Source of the DNA: Raphanus sativus
Taxonomy: Eukaryota > Streptophyta > Magnoliopsida > Brassicales > Brassicaceae
Reading direction: 5' to 3'
Assembly (NCBI RefSeq): GCF_000801105.2
Contig: NC_079517.1
Span: 2,542,001 to 2,606,000 of the forward strand
Length of the DNA stretch: 64,000 nucleotides
Of the stretch, positions 37,447 through 48,835 are shown piece by piece (position 1 is the stretch's first letter; the number at the start of each line of letters is the position of its first letter). The notes below the pieces were generated by a model, which saw nothing but the letters and a program-made list of their open reading frames with translations, did no database searches and had not been told where the DNA came from. The translations under genes were made by a program, and so were the position numbers.

Positions 37447-38077
37447 CTACTTGTTCATGCCAGTCTTCTCCTTCACAAGATTAACAGCTCCTCCTGCGGT
37501 CTCCGATATCTTCTGTCCTGCCTATATAAGTAATACATACAGTAAAAAGATATGAGATCCATGAACATGTAAAGTATATACATATGTGATATATCATATG
37601 TGTGTATGGATCGCTTACGGTTTGAGCAGTCGCTCCAGCAGCGGTAGCAGCATCCTTGACCTTGTCCATCAGCACATTAGACTTCTCCTATACACACCAA
37701 AAGAATTTGTTGTGATATATAACGAAATCTTAAGAATTACTAACCAAGAGAATGTATAAGAGATATTAATATAGACTGAATATAGTAGTTAACTATAGTT
37801 ATATGCTGTTTACTGCTTAAGCTTAATCATATATAGGCTTTGTTGGTTCAAGAAATCTATTGAGCAAGACTTTCCCTATTTTCTTTTGAAGTGTGATTGT
37901 GTCAAATTATGATAACTAAATGCTGTTGCCACGACTGTATTCCCCAACCGCAGCAAGAACATTTGATAACAGTTTTTTTTTTGTAACTAACATTTGATAA
38001 CAGTTTTAAAGAAAGAAATAAACCTCAGCACGACCAGCGGCTTGACCGGCTTGGAAACTTTGCTTGTTGTCTGCCAT
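37447..38077 (-). CDS. KIN2: KIN/COR6.6 cold- and ABA-responsive small protein
   Basis: Three exons (38077-38024, 37687-37619, 37521-37447) encode 65 residues starting MADNKQSFQAGQAAGRAE and ending NLVKEKTGMNK. The protein is rich in Ala, Lys, Gln and Gly, has no Cys or Trp, and has repeat-like AGQAAG/AATAAGATAQ segments. This is the KIN1/KIN2(COR6.6) family of hydrophilic LEA-like proteins, which accumulate in cold, drought and ABA treatment and are thought to protect cells during freezing. Arabidopsis has a tandem pair, KIN1 and KIN2; only one copy is present here, so the symbol marks the family rather than strict orthology. Intron 1 carries a 12-bp retroposition scar. Confidence 0.92.
37958..38007 (-). 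mobile_element. Micro-retroposition scar in KIN intron 1
   Basis: The 19-bp repeat AACATTTGATAACAGTTTT stands at 37958-37976 and 37989-38007 around TTTTTTGTAACT, which reads AGTTAC plus poly(A) on the minus strand. This is the same terminal sequence as the scar at 32499. Confidence 0.75.
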
Positions 38078-38160
38078 TTCTCTTAAGAATATATTTTTGT
38101 TTTTATGAATTTGGATGTGTTTTGTTTTTGCTTGATGATGAGAGATGTGGGATTGTTGTT

Positions 38161-38223
38161 TTATTTATAGACCAAAATGGAGACACCTTTGTGGTGCCAT
38201 GTGTAATCTGAAACCACGTCGGC
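38161..38223 (-). promoter_or_regulatory. DRE/CRT-ABRE composite and TATA box of the KIN gene
   Basis: On the minus strand GCCGACGTGG (38223-38214) overlaps a CBF/DREB site (GCCGAC) with an ABRE-type ACGTGG core. About 45 bp downstream is CTATAAATAA (38170-38161), a TATA box some 85 bp before the start codon. Such sites are known to drive cold and ABA induction of this family, so the control appears to be intact here. Confidence 0.8.
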
Positions 38224-38458
38224 GAGGTTTATTGGCACGATATAATTTTGCCTAATGTCGGTAACTGTTTATTGGCGATGGAGAACTCCAAGTGTCTATT
38301 TTGGGATTGATATGACCTATGGGATAATTAGAACTATGTAAGTGGTTCTCTCGCATCAATATTATCTCTTTAAAAAATATCTCGAATATATAGATTAATA
38401 GATATTACGTAGCATTATTTCGTCGTCTAGTAATTTCTAATCCAGTAGAGATGCAGCC

Positions 38459-38889
38459 AGTGTTCTAAAAAGCGGCGGTTAGGCGCTAGGCGTTATAGGA
38501 CCGTGGCGATTATTCTTTAAACCGCCTAGATAATTATAATATTGTAATAATAAATAATATATAATATAGGCGTTATAGGACCGTGGCGATTATTCTTTAA
38601 ACCGCCTAGATAATTATAATATTGTAATAATAAATAATATATAATTTATTATTCATAATTTATAATAATTAATATATTGTAATATATATTCTTATGAAAA
38701 TAATTTTTATCATATATAAATAATAGTTTTTACTATTATTAAATATAAAATATTACATATATTTAATATATTGTTATAATTTATAAACGTCTAGACCGTT
38801 TAACTAATAATCTAGGCGTCTGCTTAGTCGTTTTAGGCGTTAGGCGTTAGATCGCCGCCCACTTAGCATCTAGCGCTTTCTTGAACACT
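38459..38889. mobile_element. hAT-type MITE with 8-bp target duplication
   Basis: The 431-bp element has inverted ends AGTGTTCTAAAAAGCG and AGTGTTCAAGAAAGCG (the right end read in reverse). It is flanked by ATGCAGCC (38451-38458) and ATGCAGCT (38890-38897), an 8-bp duplication with one mismatch. GC-rich subterminal blocks made of GGCGTTAGGCG-type repeats surround an AT-rich core. Duplication length and short ends fit hAT-mobilised MITEs. Confidence 0.8.
38487..38645. repeat. 79-bp perfect tandem duplication inside the hAT MITE
   Basis: Bases 38487-38565 and 38567-38645 are identical (TAGGCGTTATAGGACCGTGG...), with an 80-bp period. The lack of any mismatch shows a recent event, or a copy made in assembly. 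Confidence 0.9.
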
Positions 38890-38897
38890 ATGCAGCT

Positions 38898-39730
38898 AAG
38901 TCTATGGATGTAAATAGAAATATGTAACGTGGGGTTTGTTGCATATGCGTTTGGCAAACATATTTAGTGTTATCTTTTGCGAATAAATTATAAAGTTCGT
39001 GCGTTAGATTAATCCGGAACCACACTAAACACATGATTTAACTATTTCAAAAAGAGAAGAATTTCAAACAGAAATGAGGTGTTTGGGAGACAACTCATAT
39101 ATTATACATTTATGAAAAAAAAAACTCTATGTATGTGGTTCACGGCATAGTAGACGGGGAAATAGTTAGACGTACGCAGTTGTGTTCGGCAAGTTATTTG
39201 TTGCAGTTGCCAAACCGCCCGTCTTTCAAAGACTTTTTGAAATATTGTAAAATATTTTTTAATTTTATATGAATCATGAATTTCTAACTCAAATCCAGCT
39301 CGAATGAAGAGATCTGATAAAAATATTTCATATATATATATATACACTAATACTATAAGTGATTTCAAATAGCAATGTGGAATTCTAGCAATCAGTTTTT
39401 TACTACCAATCATGAAAATTAACTAGGTCTCTTAAGTCACCATGCATGTTGACTAAGAATCTCATGTCATTAACCTTAAACCAGAACAATGTGTTACGAT
39501 ATATAGTCAAGCAAACGAATCAGAACGGAATAAGCGTTAGGTGGTTGTCGTTGTGTCACACGACTTGTGTGTATGCATACATACTCGACTCTAGATAGAG
39601 CCTGACGACGCCACTTTACGAAAAATGGTCAATAAGGATTTTACACGATTGTACAAGACTTAATAATATCACGAAAATGGTCTTATTGATAGAATAATTT
39701 CATAATGCTCGATCATCCGAATTCACAGAG
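38898..39730. other. Intergenic, nothing recognised
   Basis: AT-rich sequence between the hAT MITE and the retroposon in the SAMDC 3' flank. No gene or repeat seen. Confidence 0.4.
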
Positions 39731-39747
39731 ACCAAACACACAATTTT

Positions 39748-40739
39748 TTTTTTTTTCCGTCAAGTTTTAGATTATAAATCGGGCCAAGCCCAGCAAAGAC
39801 CAAGGTCCAAGAACTACAAATACAGGGACAAAGCACAAAAGTCCAATGGACCAACCACAAAAAACTACTACTCCGGCCTATCGGCCCACTCAAAGAGAAC
39901 CCTAGCAACAGTGACCGGTCCACGCGTCCAGGAAGCTAGCCACATGGGAGAACCATCTCCGTCAGCTCGACACGCTCTGCTCCCGCCTCCACCAGACCGT
40001 CACCGTCACTAAACACCACCGTACCATCACCACAGGTACACTCAATCCCTCGGAGCTCCAATTCAGAGAAGCCTCCACCGGATCCACCTCTGTTCATCAC
40101 CGTACTGTCAACATGACGGAGATCTCCATCGAGATCTAATCCGACTACGCAAAGCTTCAAACCCTAGACAGACAATCCACGAACCACTCTCAAGACACGG
40201 GAACCACCTCTTAACTTCAACGCTTTGTCCACAGAGACCAAAACGCAAACTCCAAAACCAAAAGTCACGAACTAGAACCGATCTATAATCAGACCACAAA
40301 CCCTACAACAAAACGATAAGGAAACTAACTAGAGCCGGCGACGCAAAGCTAAACAAGTCTTCACCCCCCGGGAACAAACGCCGGCGACAAAGGATCTGAG
40401 GAAGCCTCCTTTTCCCGGAAGCAAGAGCCGGCGGCGGCGGAGCTATCTAAGCCTTCGTCTCCCGGAAATTATTGAAACTGACGGCTACCTTCCCAACACC
40501 AAGCCCTTCACACAACCGCGTCCTTACTCCAAGACGCGGAACCCTCGCAACCGGCGATTCGCTCCAAGAGACAACCGACGATAGGTGAGTCCGTACCAGA
40601 ACTTGGACAAGGCGATCTATGAGAATAGACGGCGGGGAAGCAGGAAAAGAAACTAGACGGAAGGATGGTGTCTCCGGCGACGGCACGCTCGCTCACGCGC
40701 CGACCGTACGCCGGAGACAAAAGGGAGCCTCTCTCTCTA
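39748..40739 (-). mobile_element. Non-autonomous LINE-like retroposon in the 3' flank of the SAMDC gene
   Basis: A 992-bp GC-rich block is flanked by 17-bp direct repeats ACCAAACACACAATTTT (39731-39747 and 40740-40756). Its left end is a T-run, that is a poly(A) tail on the minus strand. The minus-strand 5' end is CT- and G-rich (AGAGAGAGGCTCCCTTTTGT) with repeated CCGGCG/CCGGAGA motifs, like the 5' UTR of plant LINEs. There is no reverse-transcriptase ORF. It probably joins the 5' and 3' ends of a LINE after internal deletion. It inserted 93 bp beyond the SAMDC stop codon, in the same orientation. Confidence 0.75.
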
Positions 40740-40832
40740 ACCAAACACACAATTTTATCAAAGGTTTTTAAGGAGAAAAAACATAATCGCACGACATTAT
40801 TATTCGAAACAACAACAAAACTAAAAAAGCTT

Positions 40833-41945
40833 TTAGATTCCCTCTTCCTTCTCGTCCTCACTAGTGCAGCTACTGTTGCTGCTCCACTCACACTTCAAGG
40901 TAGATCTCGGAGAACCGCAATACATTCCCAGCTTCTCAAACCTCTGATACATAACCGTTCCTCTCTCTTCCCCTAGAGCCTCAACCGTCGACTCCTTGCA
41001 TCCGTAATCCTCCAGGTCAACAGAGAGACCAGAGTCGTAGCAGCTCTTCTGCGCCACGCTAGAGTGTACCGCTACTGAGAATTGCTTTGGCTCGAAGCAA
41101 GCCAGCACTTTCGAGACGAGGTGGCTCAAGTCCATGGTAGTGAAATCGTACCCCACAGCCTCAAAGCTAGCGTAGCTGAATCCGTCTTCAGGGGTGACAT
41201 GGATGGTGGAGATGGCGTCACCTTCGACGCTGTTCATCGAGTAGCCGCATGGCTCGAACTCAAAGTCGCAGATTTGTGATCCAGGAAGTATCTTCCTGAT
41301 ACCAGAGTTATCAGTCATTGAGGAGCCAGCCGAGCTTAGCTCGTTCTTGTAGAACACAGATGCCTTGTCTTTATCCAGACCAGTCATACACATCTCGAGA
41401 GTGTAGACATTCTTGTTCTCGCCGTTGGAGTAGTTCTTCGCAGAGGAAGCAGAGTAGACATGCCACTTCTTGGTCTCATCGTCATCTCCCATCAAGTACG
41501 CAACACTGTTTAACCCCATATTGGCAAAGTGACCGTCGAGCACAGAAACCTCTTCAGAGAAGTTACGGTGAGGGAACGGCTGGCCTCCAGGACAGAGGAA
41601 GCTTCCGCGAGTGTATCTCACGGACTTAACCTCGAGAGAAAGCTCCCCGGCCAGCCTCAAGAGCGGCTCGATAGAGAGGAGGAGCTTGGTGGTCCCGCAA
41701 GTCTTGATGATGATCTTGTAAGGGAAGATGAAGAGGCTGGACTCGGAGAGGACGTAAGAGTCGAGTTCATCGTTGGAGAGAGACGAAACGATGGTGCACT
41801 CAGCCGGTGCGAGGATCTCGTCGATCTGAGATTTGGGGAGGGAGCGGAGTCCTTTGCCGTGAGTGTCGAGGAAGAGACTCGGCTCAAAGAAGGAGACTTC
41901 GAGACGCTTCTCGTAGCCTTCGAACCCGATTGCAGAGAGTGACAT
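40833..41945 (-). CDS. SAMDC2: S-adenosylmethionine decarboxylase proenzyme
   Basis: A single exon encodes 370 residues from [20 protein letters not shown]. The self-cleavage site is clear: [14 protein letters not shown], where the chain is cut before the first Ser of SSLF to give a pyruvoyl group and two subunits. The conserved CGTTKLL, the region with KWHVYSA, and [21 protein letters not shown] also match the family. The enzyme makes decarboxylated AdoMet, the aminopropyl donor for spermidine and spermine, in the cytosol. Translation is expected to be repressed by polyamines through the uORFs upstream. Position fits At5g15950 (SAMDC2). A retroposon lies just downstream of the stop, so polyadenylation may differ from that of relatives. 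Confidence 0.95.
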   Translation of the reverse strand: MSLSAIGFEGYEKRLEVSFFEPSLFLDTHGKGLRSLPKSQIDEILAPAECTIVSSLSNDELDSYVLSESSLFIFPYKIIIKTCGTTKLLLSIEPLLRLAGELSLEVKSVRYTRGSFLCPGGQPFPHRNFSEEVSVLDGHFANMGLNSVAYLMGDDDETKKWHVYSASSAKNYSNGENKNVYTLEMCMTGLDKDKASVFYKNELSSAGSSMTDNSGIRKILPGSQICDFEFEPCGYSMNSVEGDAISTIHVTPEDGFSYASFEAVGYDFTTMDLSHLVSKVLACFEPKQFSVAVHSSVAQKSCYDSGLSVDLEDYGCKESTVEALGEERGTVMYQRFEKLGMYCGSPRSTLKCEWSSNSSCTSEDEKEEGI

Positions 41946-42078
41946 TGTGAGAGGAAAAGGATCTTCTTGGAAGAAGAAGAGAGAACGAGGGATTTGGGAA
42001 CCAGAGCTTTGGACAGAAAGTAAAAACTGAAATTGAAAAACTAGTTAAACTACGAGGACTGTCTGAACTGAACGGTAC

Positions 42079-42341
42079 TCAGGAGGGCCTCTTCGCGCAC
42101 TGCAACAGAGAGAAAAAAACAAAACAATTAGAAAAGGATTGTTAATTAACACTACAAAGGCTAATTAACAGAGATGGAAGTAATGTTGAAAGGGAGTTAC
42201 GTTAGAGTAGACAGAGGATTTGAATTTCTTGATGCCACCGTTGGGACGAACGTCTTCAATGCTGTAACCGAGGGGAGCTTCGTAAAATAATGAACTAGTT
42301 GACGACGCCGACTTTTTATTACCAGCTTTCGATTCCATCAT
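42079..42341 (-). CDS. Conserved SAMDC upstream ORF (regulatory peptide)
   Basis: Two exons (42341-42201 and 42099-42079) encode 53 residues: MMESKAGNKKSASSTSSLFY, then EAPLGYSIEDVRPNGGIKKF and a tail ending SNCAKRPS. This is the highly conserved small uORF in the 5' leader of plant AdoMet decarboxylase mRNAs. When polyamines are plentiful, ribosomes stall on it and the main ORF is shut down. The intron between the two exons lies in the 5' leader, 133 bp above the SAMDC start. The C-terminal residues, which are needed for repression, are all present. Confidence 0.93.
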
Positions 42342-42349
42342 AATCTCAT
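42338..42349 (-). CDS. Tiny uORF overlapping the SAMDC small uORF
   Basis: ATGAGATTATGA encodes Met-Arg-Leu. The last A of its TGA is the first base of the second ATG of the small uORF, giving the TGATG overlap known from plant SAMDC leaders. When polyamines are low, ribosomes use the tiny uORF, skip the small one and reach the main ORF. Confidence 0.85.
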   Translation of the reverse strand: MRL

Positions 42350-42479
42350 TCACGCTCTTCTGCAACATTATATATAGCAAACAAATGATAATCAGAATCA
42401 ACGTGACGGATGCAACCTTCAATGTTTCTTCACTATCAATATGATTATCTAACATATATAATAAACACTTTTATGATTC

Positions 42480-45400
42480 AACAATACAACGAATTCAGAT
42501 ATCTCACAAACACATTATTTCATCAGATCCAGGTGCAGATTATATAAACCCTAAACAAATCACAAAAACGAAATCGTCCAACGTCAGAGACTTACATGTA
42601 TACGAAATATATTTTGATCTCGATCTGGAGTTTTTCGATCTCTTCTTTTTATATCAATCAAACGAAACCTGAAACGAAAAGATTTAATCAATCGATCGAT
42701 CGCAAAACAAGATTATGATTAACGAAACAATTACGAGATAGACCCCTCTGAAGAAAACTAACCTGACTCAGAAAACACTCGAAAACCCTAATTTGTTGAG
42801 AGAGAGCCGCTTATGATTTGGCGATGATGAAAAGAGAAAATGAGTTTGTGATATATTTTTAGAAAAAGGAGGAGAGGAGTTCTTTATATAGGCTCCAGCC
42901 CAGATACGTTTGTGAGGCTATTAGGGCTCCGTCAAATGACGCATCTATCCTTCTTGTTGGGCTTTTTACTAAAAGCTCCCTAGCTTTTTCTTTATGTGGA
43001 AAGATTGTAGTAGGTGGTGAGATTCGCGTGACGATTCTTAGCCACACGAATTATTTTTAAAAAGTGCAACAAATCTTTTTGTTTATTTGCTAATTAATGT
43101 CAACAAATTAATTTAGTCAGTGTAAGATTTAAATGTTAATATATACGTTTCACAAAATGTCAAAACATATAATAAGCGATACACGTATTGACACGTTTAA
43201 TCTCGAGGTAGCCAAGCTGGTGACTTCGGTACTCGCGACGATTCCTGACCACGAAAAGATCACAGCGATAAAATCAGGACTATTCCTGGCCACGAAAAAT
43301 ATAACAGCGGATAAATCAATTTTTTTAATTGATCTGTTAAGTTAAACAAGAATATTGGATTTATAAGATTAATTAACGTTTTAGATCTGAACCACACAAA
43401 CTGCTGCGAATGGAAGAAAGATGTATAAAAGCCAATCATATGACGACACATGTACTATTCTTGATGACACGTGTCGTGTTTGAGACGACACGTTCAGATT
43501 TCGATACTCACAAGAAACAGACAGGTGCGGAGAACGTGAGCTGTTTTACGTTCTTGTTGAGCCCAGAGAATCTAATTCTGTGCTAGTAGAACTCTCTTTT
43601 CGGTCTATTGGCAATGACTAAAATGGCCCTGTCGGCTGTCACCATCGTCCTCGCGTTGATCAAAAGCGAGGTGGAAAAGTAAAAAAAAAAAACCCAATAA
43701 ATACATGCTTTTCAATCAGATCTCACCAAGGATTAATTAAACAAATGAGAAACACAAACAGGATTAATGTGCCAAAATTAAAAGTACACTCGCATATTCA
43801 CTTATAAAAAAAATTAATTAGTAAACGAACAGTTTTGAAAGGTTGTTCCAACACTTGCGTTAGTGGAATGTCCACGTTTAGTCTAGTGATGTTCGTGTTG
43901 TCGTGTATTAACCTACTATAATTTTTGCATTTTTCATGCACGAATACAAGTATAAAGCTCTCATGGAAAGTAAACAATGCTGCTTTCCTAATTATAAGGT
44001 TAAAAGTTATATATGCAAATGTGTTGTGTAGCATTCAACATTTATTTCTTATAATTTCTCTTTAGCTCGACTTATTTCAAAACCATGAGTGTTTGTACCA
44101 TTAACTGTATTTAACATGAATCTTAAGATGTGCCTATATATACTGCTGTTTCTTACTTGTAAAATTAGTAGCATATAACACAGATAACTTGTTTGATCAA
44201 AAAAAAAAAGTTAACACAGATAAGTTAGGCCATTAATAAGATACTAATGATCATAAGAGAGTCTTTGATTTATTTGTTGTCTTGATGAATCCAAACTTTA
44301 TTCTTACAGATGCAAGAAAAAATACTAAAAAAACAAGACACATTGTCGTTATTTCTCACGTAGCTTTTCTCTCACCCTCTCTCTATCTTCTCTTCTCTTC
44401 TCTGTGTGTTTTAAATGGTGTAGCTAGCCCTCTCTCTTGATCTATCTCTCACTGATGATTATATCTTCTGCAGCAATACTCTTCTTCTTCCAGCTCCTGT
44501 TTTTTACTTGTCATTGATTGACACCTACCAATGACTCAGCTCTACTCTGTTGTTGAAACTAAAAAACAGGACACGTTGTCTTAACTTCTTTGCATTCTGT
44601 CACAGATTTTTTCTTGGGCTTGCTGTAACCACTCAGCCCATTGTAGAAGTATAGCCCACCTATCTGAGCCCAATCAAAACAACGATAGGATCAGAGAGCT
44701 AGCTAACACAACTTTGTGGAATCAATAGCCCTCTTCTCCGTAGCCAAACCCAGAAGGAAAGGGCCTTTAAAATCATAACTGTGTACGATGGTGGCGTTCC
44801 AGCTTCCACGTCACGTGTCTGCGGACAAAAAATACACTAACAAAGATGTTGATATTCTTACCAGCATTTGGATAAAATACAGTTGTCTTTTGTAATCTTA
44901 TAAGAAAATATTATTCCCTTGACAACAACAAAAACAAAAAAGCTCATAACATTTTCAAAACCTTATGTGTACATATATATGATATATATATATACTAACA
45001 GAAGGATGATGATGATATGATCGCCTCAGCAGCAACAACGTTATGAATCTTATCTAAAGAATGGTGATCTGATCTAGTGGCTTGGCGTTGGCGTCCCCAT
45101 TGGTATTTACAAACCTTTATTGTTCATCTTCTTTTCGGCCATTTATAAAAGATATCCTATATAAAGGAGAGAACGATTTTTAAAACTAATCTAATGTTTT
45201 TACCTTGAGGTTAAAGTAACAGCGACTAACCAAAATGAATCCCACATGGCTGCTGAAACAAACTCATATATGTCTAGCCGACTCCTAATTATTCTTAACT
45301 TGTTTGTCAAACAGTTGGAAAGTATGACATGAAATTCACAAATATAACAAATATAACATTTATCTTGTGGTACCTACAAAGGAATCAAATCAACAAAGAT

Positions 45401-45740
45401 TATAACATATCACTTAAAGAAAAAGAAGATGCCTATCTAAATATCATTTAAACGTATAAATTGCCGACAAAAACGTCCAAATTAGAGAATAGTCATCACC
45501 ATTGTGAATATTAATCTTTTTGATTGAGTACTTTAATTTCTTCTGCAAGTTATTTTGCAATAATCATAACTCATAATTTAGATGTGACACATACTCGTTT
45601 TTTTGTACGAAAAAAATTCACAAATTGTTCATGATTAAATAATTCACAACATTATAAACAAACTGGCCACAAGTCTGAGATAATCTTGATTTGTTTTCTT
45701 CCTCAAAATCTATCTTCTTTCTCTCCCTAGCTTCCCTACA
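42480..45740. other. Gene-free stretch between SAMDC and TBL19, where several genes are missing
   Basis: The left end contains the SAMDC 5' leader and promoter. The remaining 2.8 kb holds no supported gene, although Arabidopsis has four here (an SDR, PAM1, SMC5 and At5g15910). A degenerate direct repeat of about 37 bp (ATTCCTGACCACGAAAAGAT and ATTCCTGGCCACGAAAAATA) lies at about 43241-43318. CT-rich runs occur near 44375-44460. Confidence 0.5.
44176..44223 (+). mobile_element. Micro-retroposition scar
   Basis: TAACACAGATAA stands at 44176-44187 and 44212-44223 around a 24-bp insert ending TTGATC plus poly(A). Confidence 0.6.
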
Positions 45741-47994
45741 ATGGAGCTTCTACACTCTGCTAAATCTCCAAGCAAACAAAAGCTACTCATTCTAGTGACC
45801 ATTTCCATCTCTCTCTTCACCATCATTCCTCTTCTCTACCCTTTTGTTGAAGACCCTAACTTCTTCCTGAAGCAACAACATCCAAGCCAAACCAGCATCG
45901 TCAAGCTCCAAGACAGTGTTGCAGCCACACACAAAAGGTGCGACATATTCTCGGGAGAGTGGGTTCCTAACCCTGAAGCACCTTACTACACGAACACCAC
46001 GTGCTGGGCCATACACGAACACCAAAACTGCATGAGGTTCGGAAGACCTGACACGGATTTCATCAAGTGGAAATGGAGACCCCACGGATGTGAAAATGAC
46101 TTGCCGGTTTTTGACCCCCTTCGGTTTCTTGAGACCGTGAGAGGGAAAACAATGGCGTTTGTTGGTGACTCTGTTAGCAGAAACCACATGCAGTCTTTGA
46201 TATGCCTTCTATCTCAGGTAACACAATCTCACCATATTTTCTAACTGTTCTATTTCTTTTTTGGAATATTAAGTTCATAATCCTCAACAGAAATTTATTT
46301 GTTTGTAAATATACTGCTTAATTTAGGATTTAAACCTTCTTTTCACATCAATTTGAATTTAGTTATACATTTAGTCTGCTCATTAGAATAATGATTTTAC
46401 TTAACTAGTGTTTTTACCAAAATAAGAAAGTTGATACATATATGACCTAAACTGATCGGAGCGTAGCTTATTTTGTCACTAAACCATTTGTAGACTGTTT
46501 TAAATTCAATGTCCCAAAGCATTTAAATCAATTAATCATATTTTTAGTACTCACTACAGCAAATAAAAACATATAACCATTCTTGACGTCGAAGTAACAT
46601 TCTAATCGATAAACTCTAATCATTAGATCATGTGTATAATTTAATTATTAGTCGAAGTTACACTTTTGATAAAGTAGTATAAACGAAGTGAGACGTGCAT
46701 ACTGTGATCACTTACCATTATATTAAGAAGTGTGTGTGTGTTATTTACCAAAGCTTGATAAAATCATATAACCACTCAATTATTAATATTTAAATAAAAG
46801 ATTGGTTCACCGGTGCCACAATTATTGAAACAATGTTTTCCTATACTGGAAAAGTAATAATGAAACATCAATGGGAAGTTTGTCCAGTGATATAATATGT
46901 TTTAATCAAATAGTTAACTTTTTCTTTGCATAAAATTATTTTACTTGTGTGTAAAGATTCTGCTAAAAAAGGTAGACTTGACATTGACATTTCCACAGAG
47001 TCCATGGGTCATCTTAGCTAATTAACAAAGTGAATAATCAAATTGCATAAACGATATTAAACAGCGAAGTATGGTCCAGCCTTTTGTTATAATTCGATTT
47101 GTTTTCTTGTGCAATTGGAATATAGAAATCGAATCTTTAACGTATTAGTTTCGTTCATAGTTTCTCAAGACTAACGTAGAAATAACATTTCAGGTTGAAT
47201 ATCCTGTGGATGCTTCAGTTAACACAAGCGATTATTTCAAAAGATGGACATACGAGACATACAATTTCACCATCGCTCCATTTTGGTCAACACACTTGGT
47301 AAAGTCCATAGAACCCGACCCGGGAAAGACAGAGCATAGTGTCTTTGATCTATACCTTGATGAACCAGACGAGCGTTGGACAGCAGAGATAGGAGACTTC
47401 GACTACGTGATCATCTCCTCAGGTCACTGGCATTTCCGGCCAATGGTCTACTACGAGAACAATACCATCGTTGGTTGCCGTTATTGCCAGTTACCAAACA
47501 TAACCGATTTCTCGATGTTTTACGGGTACAGAAAAGCGTTTAGAACAGCGTTTAAAGCGATTTTGGAGTCGGAGACATTCGAGGGAGTGATGTATTTACG
47601 AACATTTTTACCATCGCATTTCGAGGGTGGGTTATGGAACGAAGGAGGGAACTGTTTGAGGAAAGGACCTTATCAGGGGAACGAGACTCAGGACGAGGTG
47701 ACAAGGAAGCTACACAGGATTCAGGTGGAGGAGTTTGAGAGAGCTGAAAAAGAAGCCAAGAGGAGAGGAAAGAGGTTTAGACTACTAGACACGACTCGAG
47801 CGATGTGGCTTAGACCCGACGGTCACCCTAGCCGCTACGGACATCTCCCTGAGGCTAATGTGTCTTTGTACAACGACTGTGTCCACTGGTGCCTGCCTGG
47901 TCCGATCGATAACCTCAATGACTTCTTACTCGCTATGATTAAGAGAGAAGAAGAGAAAGGACTATTGGCTCAAGTTCGGAAAATGATGTCCTAA
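45741..47994 (+). CDS. TBL19: TRICHOME BIREFRINGENCE-LIKE polysaccharide O-acetyltransferase (TBL19 type)
   Basis: Two exons, 45741-46217 and 47194-47994, encode 425 residues. The N terminus is a type II signal anchor ([20 protein letters not shown]), placing the enzyme in the Golgi. The TBL domain opens with [20 protein letters not shown] and [16 protein letters not shown]. The PC-esterase domain has the GDS motif ([10 protein letters not shown]) and the C-terminal DxxH motif ([12 protein letters not shown]), which supply the Ser-His-Asp triad. TBL proteins acetylate xylan, xyloglucan, mannan or pectin; a xyloglucan role has been reported for the TBL19/TBL21 group. The tandem neighbour is TBL21. 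The intron is nearly 1 kb and contains nothing I recognise. Confidence 0.93.
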
Positions 47995-48360
47995 TGACCA
48001 AAACCAAAAGTCTTTCCTGCTCTGTTTTTTAATTGGATTTAAATATTTAATGAATAGCCAAATGTTGTCCATGTCTCCATGATTATTATTTGATTACCAC
48101 GAGTAAAACATTAGCCACCATAGTTATATATATTAATTATATATTGGTTAAGAGAGAAGAAGACAAAGGACTATTGGCTCAAGTCGAAAATGATGTCCTA
48201 ATGACCAATACCACAAGTAGAACTATTGGCTCAAGTCGAAAATGATGTCCTAATGACCAAAACCACAAGTAGAACTATTGAACTCAAGTCGAAAATGATG
48301 TCCTAACGACCAAAACCACAAGTCTTCCTGCTCTGTTCTTTAGTTGAATTTAATGAATAG
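47950..48360 (+). repeat. Tandem duplication of the TBL19 3' end
   Basis: The last codons and 3' flank of TBL19 (ACTATTGGCTCAAGT...GATGTCCTAATGACC) recur downstream. Copies of ACTATTG(G/A)...CAAGT start near 47961, 48170, 48222 and 48273. The last three form a tandem array with a period of about 52 bp. The wider block (through TCCTGCTCTGTT and a later ATTTGA..ACCACGAG) is duplicated too, and a MITE split the second copy. Confidence 0.8.
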
Positions 48361-48386
48361 TCAGAATTTTCCTTCATTCTTTGATG

Positions 48387-48835
48387 ATTTTTTTTTGGGT
48401 TCACCCCCTAATAGAAAATTAATTGTCATTTTAGATTCAATATCTTTTAATTAAGGAAACAAAATAACTTGCCAAATTATATTATATTTTTTTAAAAAAA
48501 AATAAATAAATAAATAACAATAGTTGTAAAAATATTATTTTTTAAAAAATATTTATTTTTAAAATTTATAGTTTAGTATTTTTCCAAACGTTTAGGTTTA
48601 TCCAAAGATTTAAAGTTTACCAAATGATTTAGGATTTAAGATTAGAGTTTAGGATTTAGTGTTTTGTCGACAATATTAATTTTTTTAAACATTCATTTTT
48701 ATATACTATTTTTTTATTTTTAAATTTTATTTTGAAAATATAATGTAATTTGCAAGTTATTTTGTTTCTTTAATTAAAAGATACTGGATGTAGAATGACA
48801 ACTTTCTATTGGCTGGTGAACCTAAAGAATAACTC
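48387..48835. mobile_element. Second, shorter copy of the foldback MULE-type MITE
   Basis: The left end GGGTTCACCCCCTAATAGAA and the right end (read in reverse) AGGTTCACCAGCCAATAGAA are inverted. Both continue into TATCTTTTAATTAA and GAAACAAAATAACTTG. The same motifs form the arms of the element at 28565-29312. The outermost bases differ and I could not fix the target duplication. Borders are approximate. Confidence 0.7.

Noticed and set aside
40447..40891. Minus-strand ORFs of 79 and 127 codons in GC-rich DNA
   Set aside because: They fall inside the LINE-like retroposon and across its border into SAMDC, so they are not genes.
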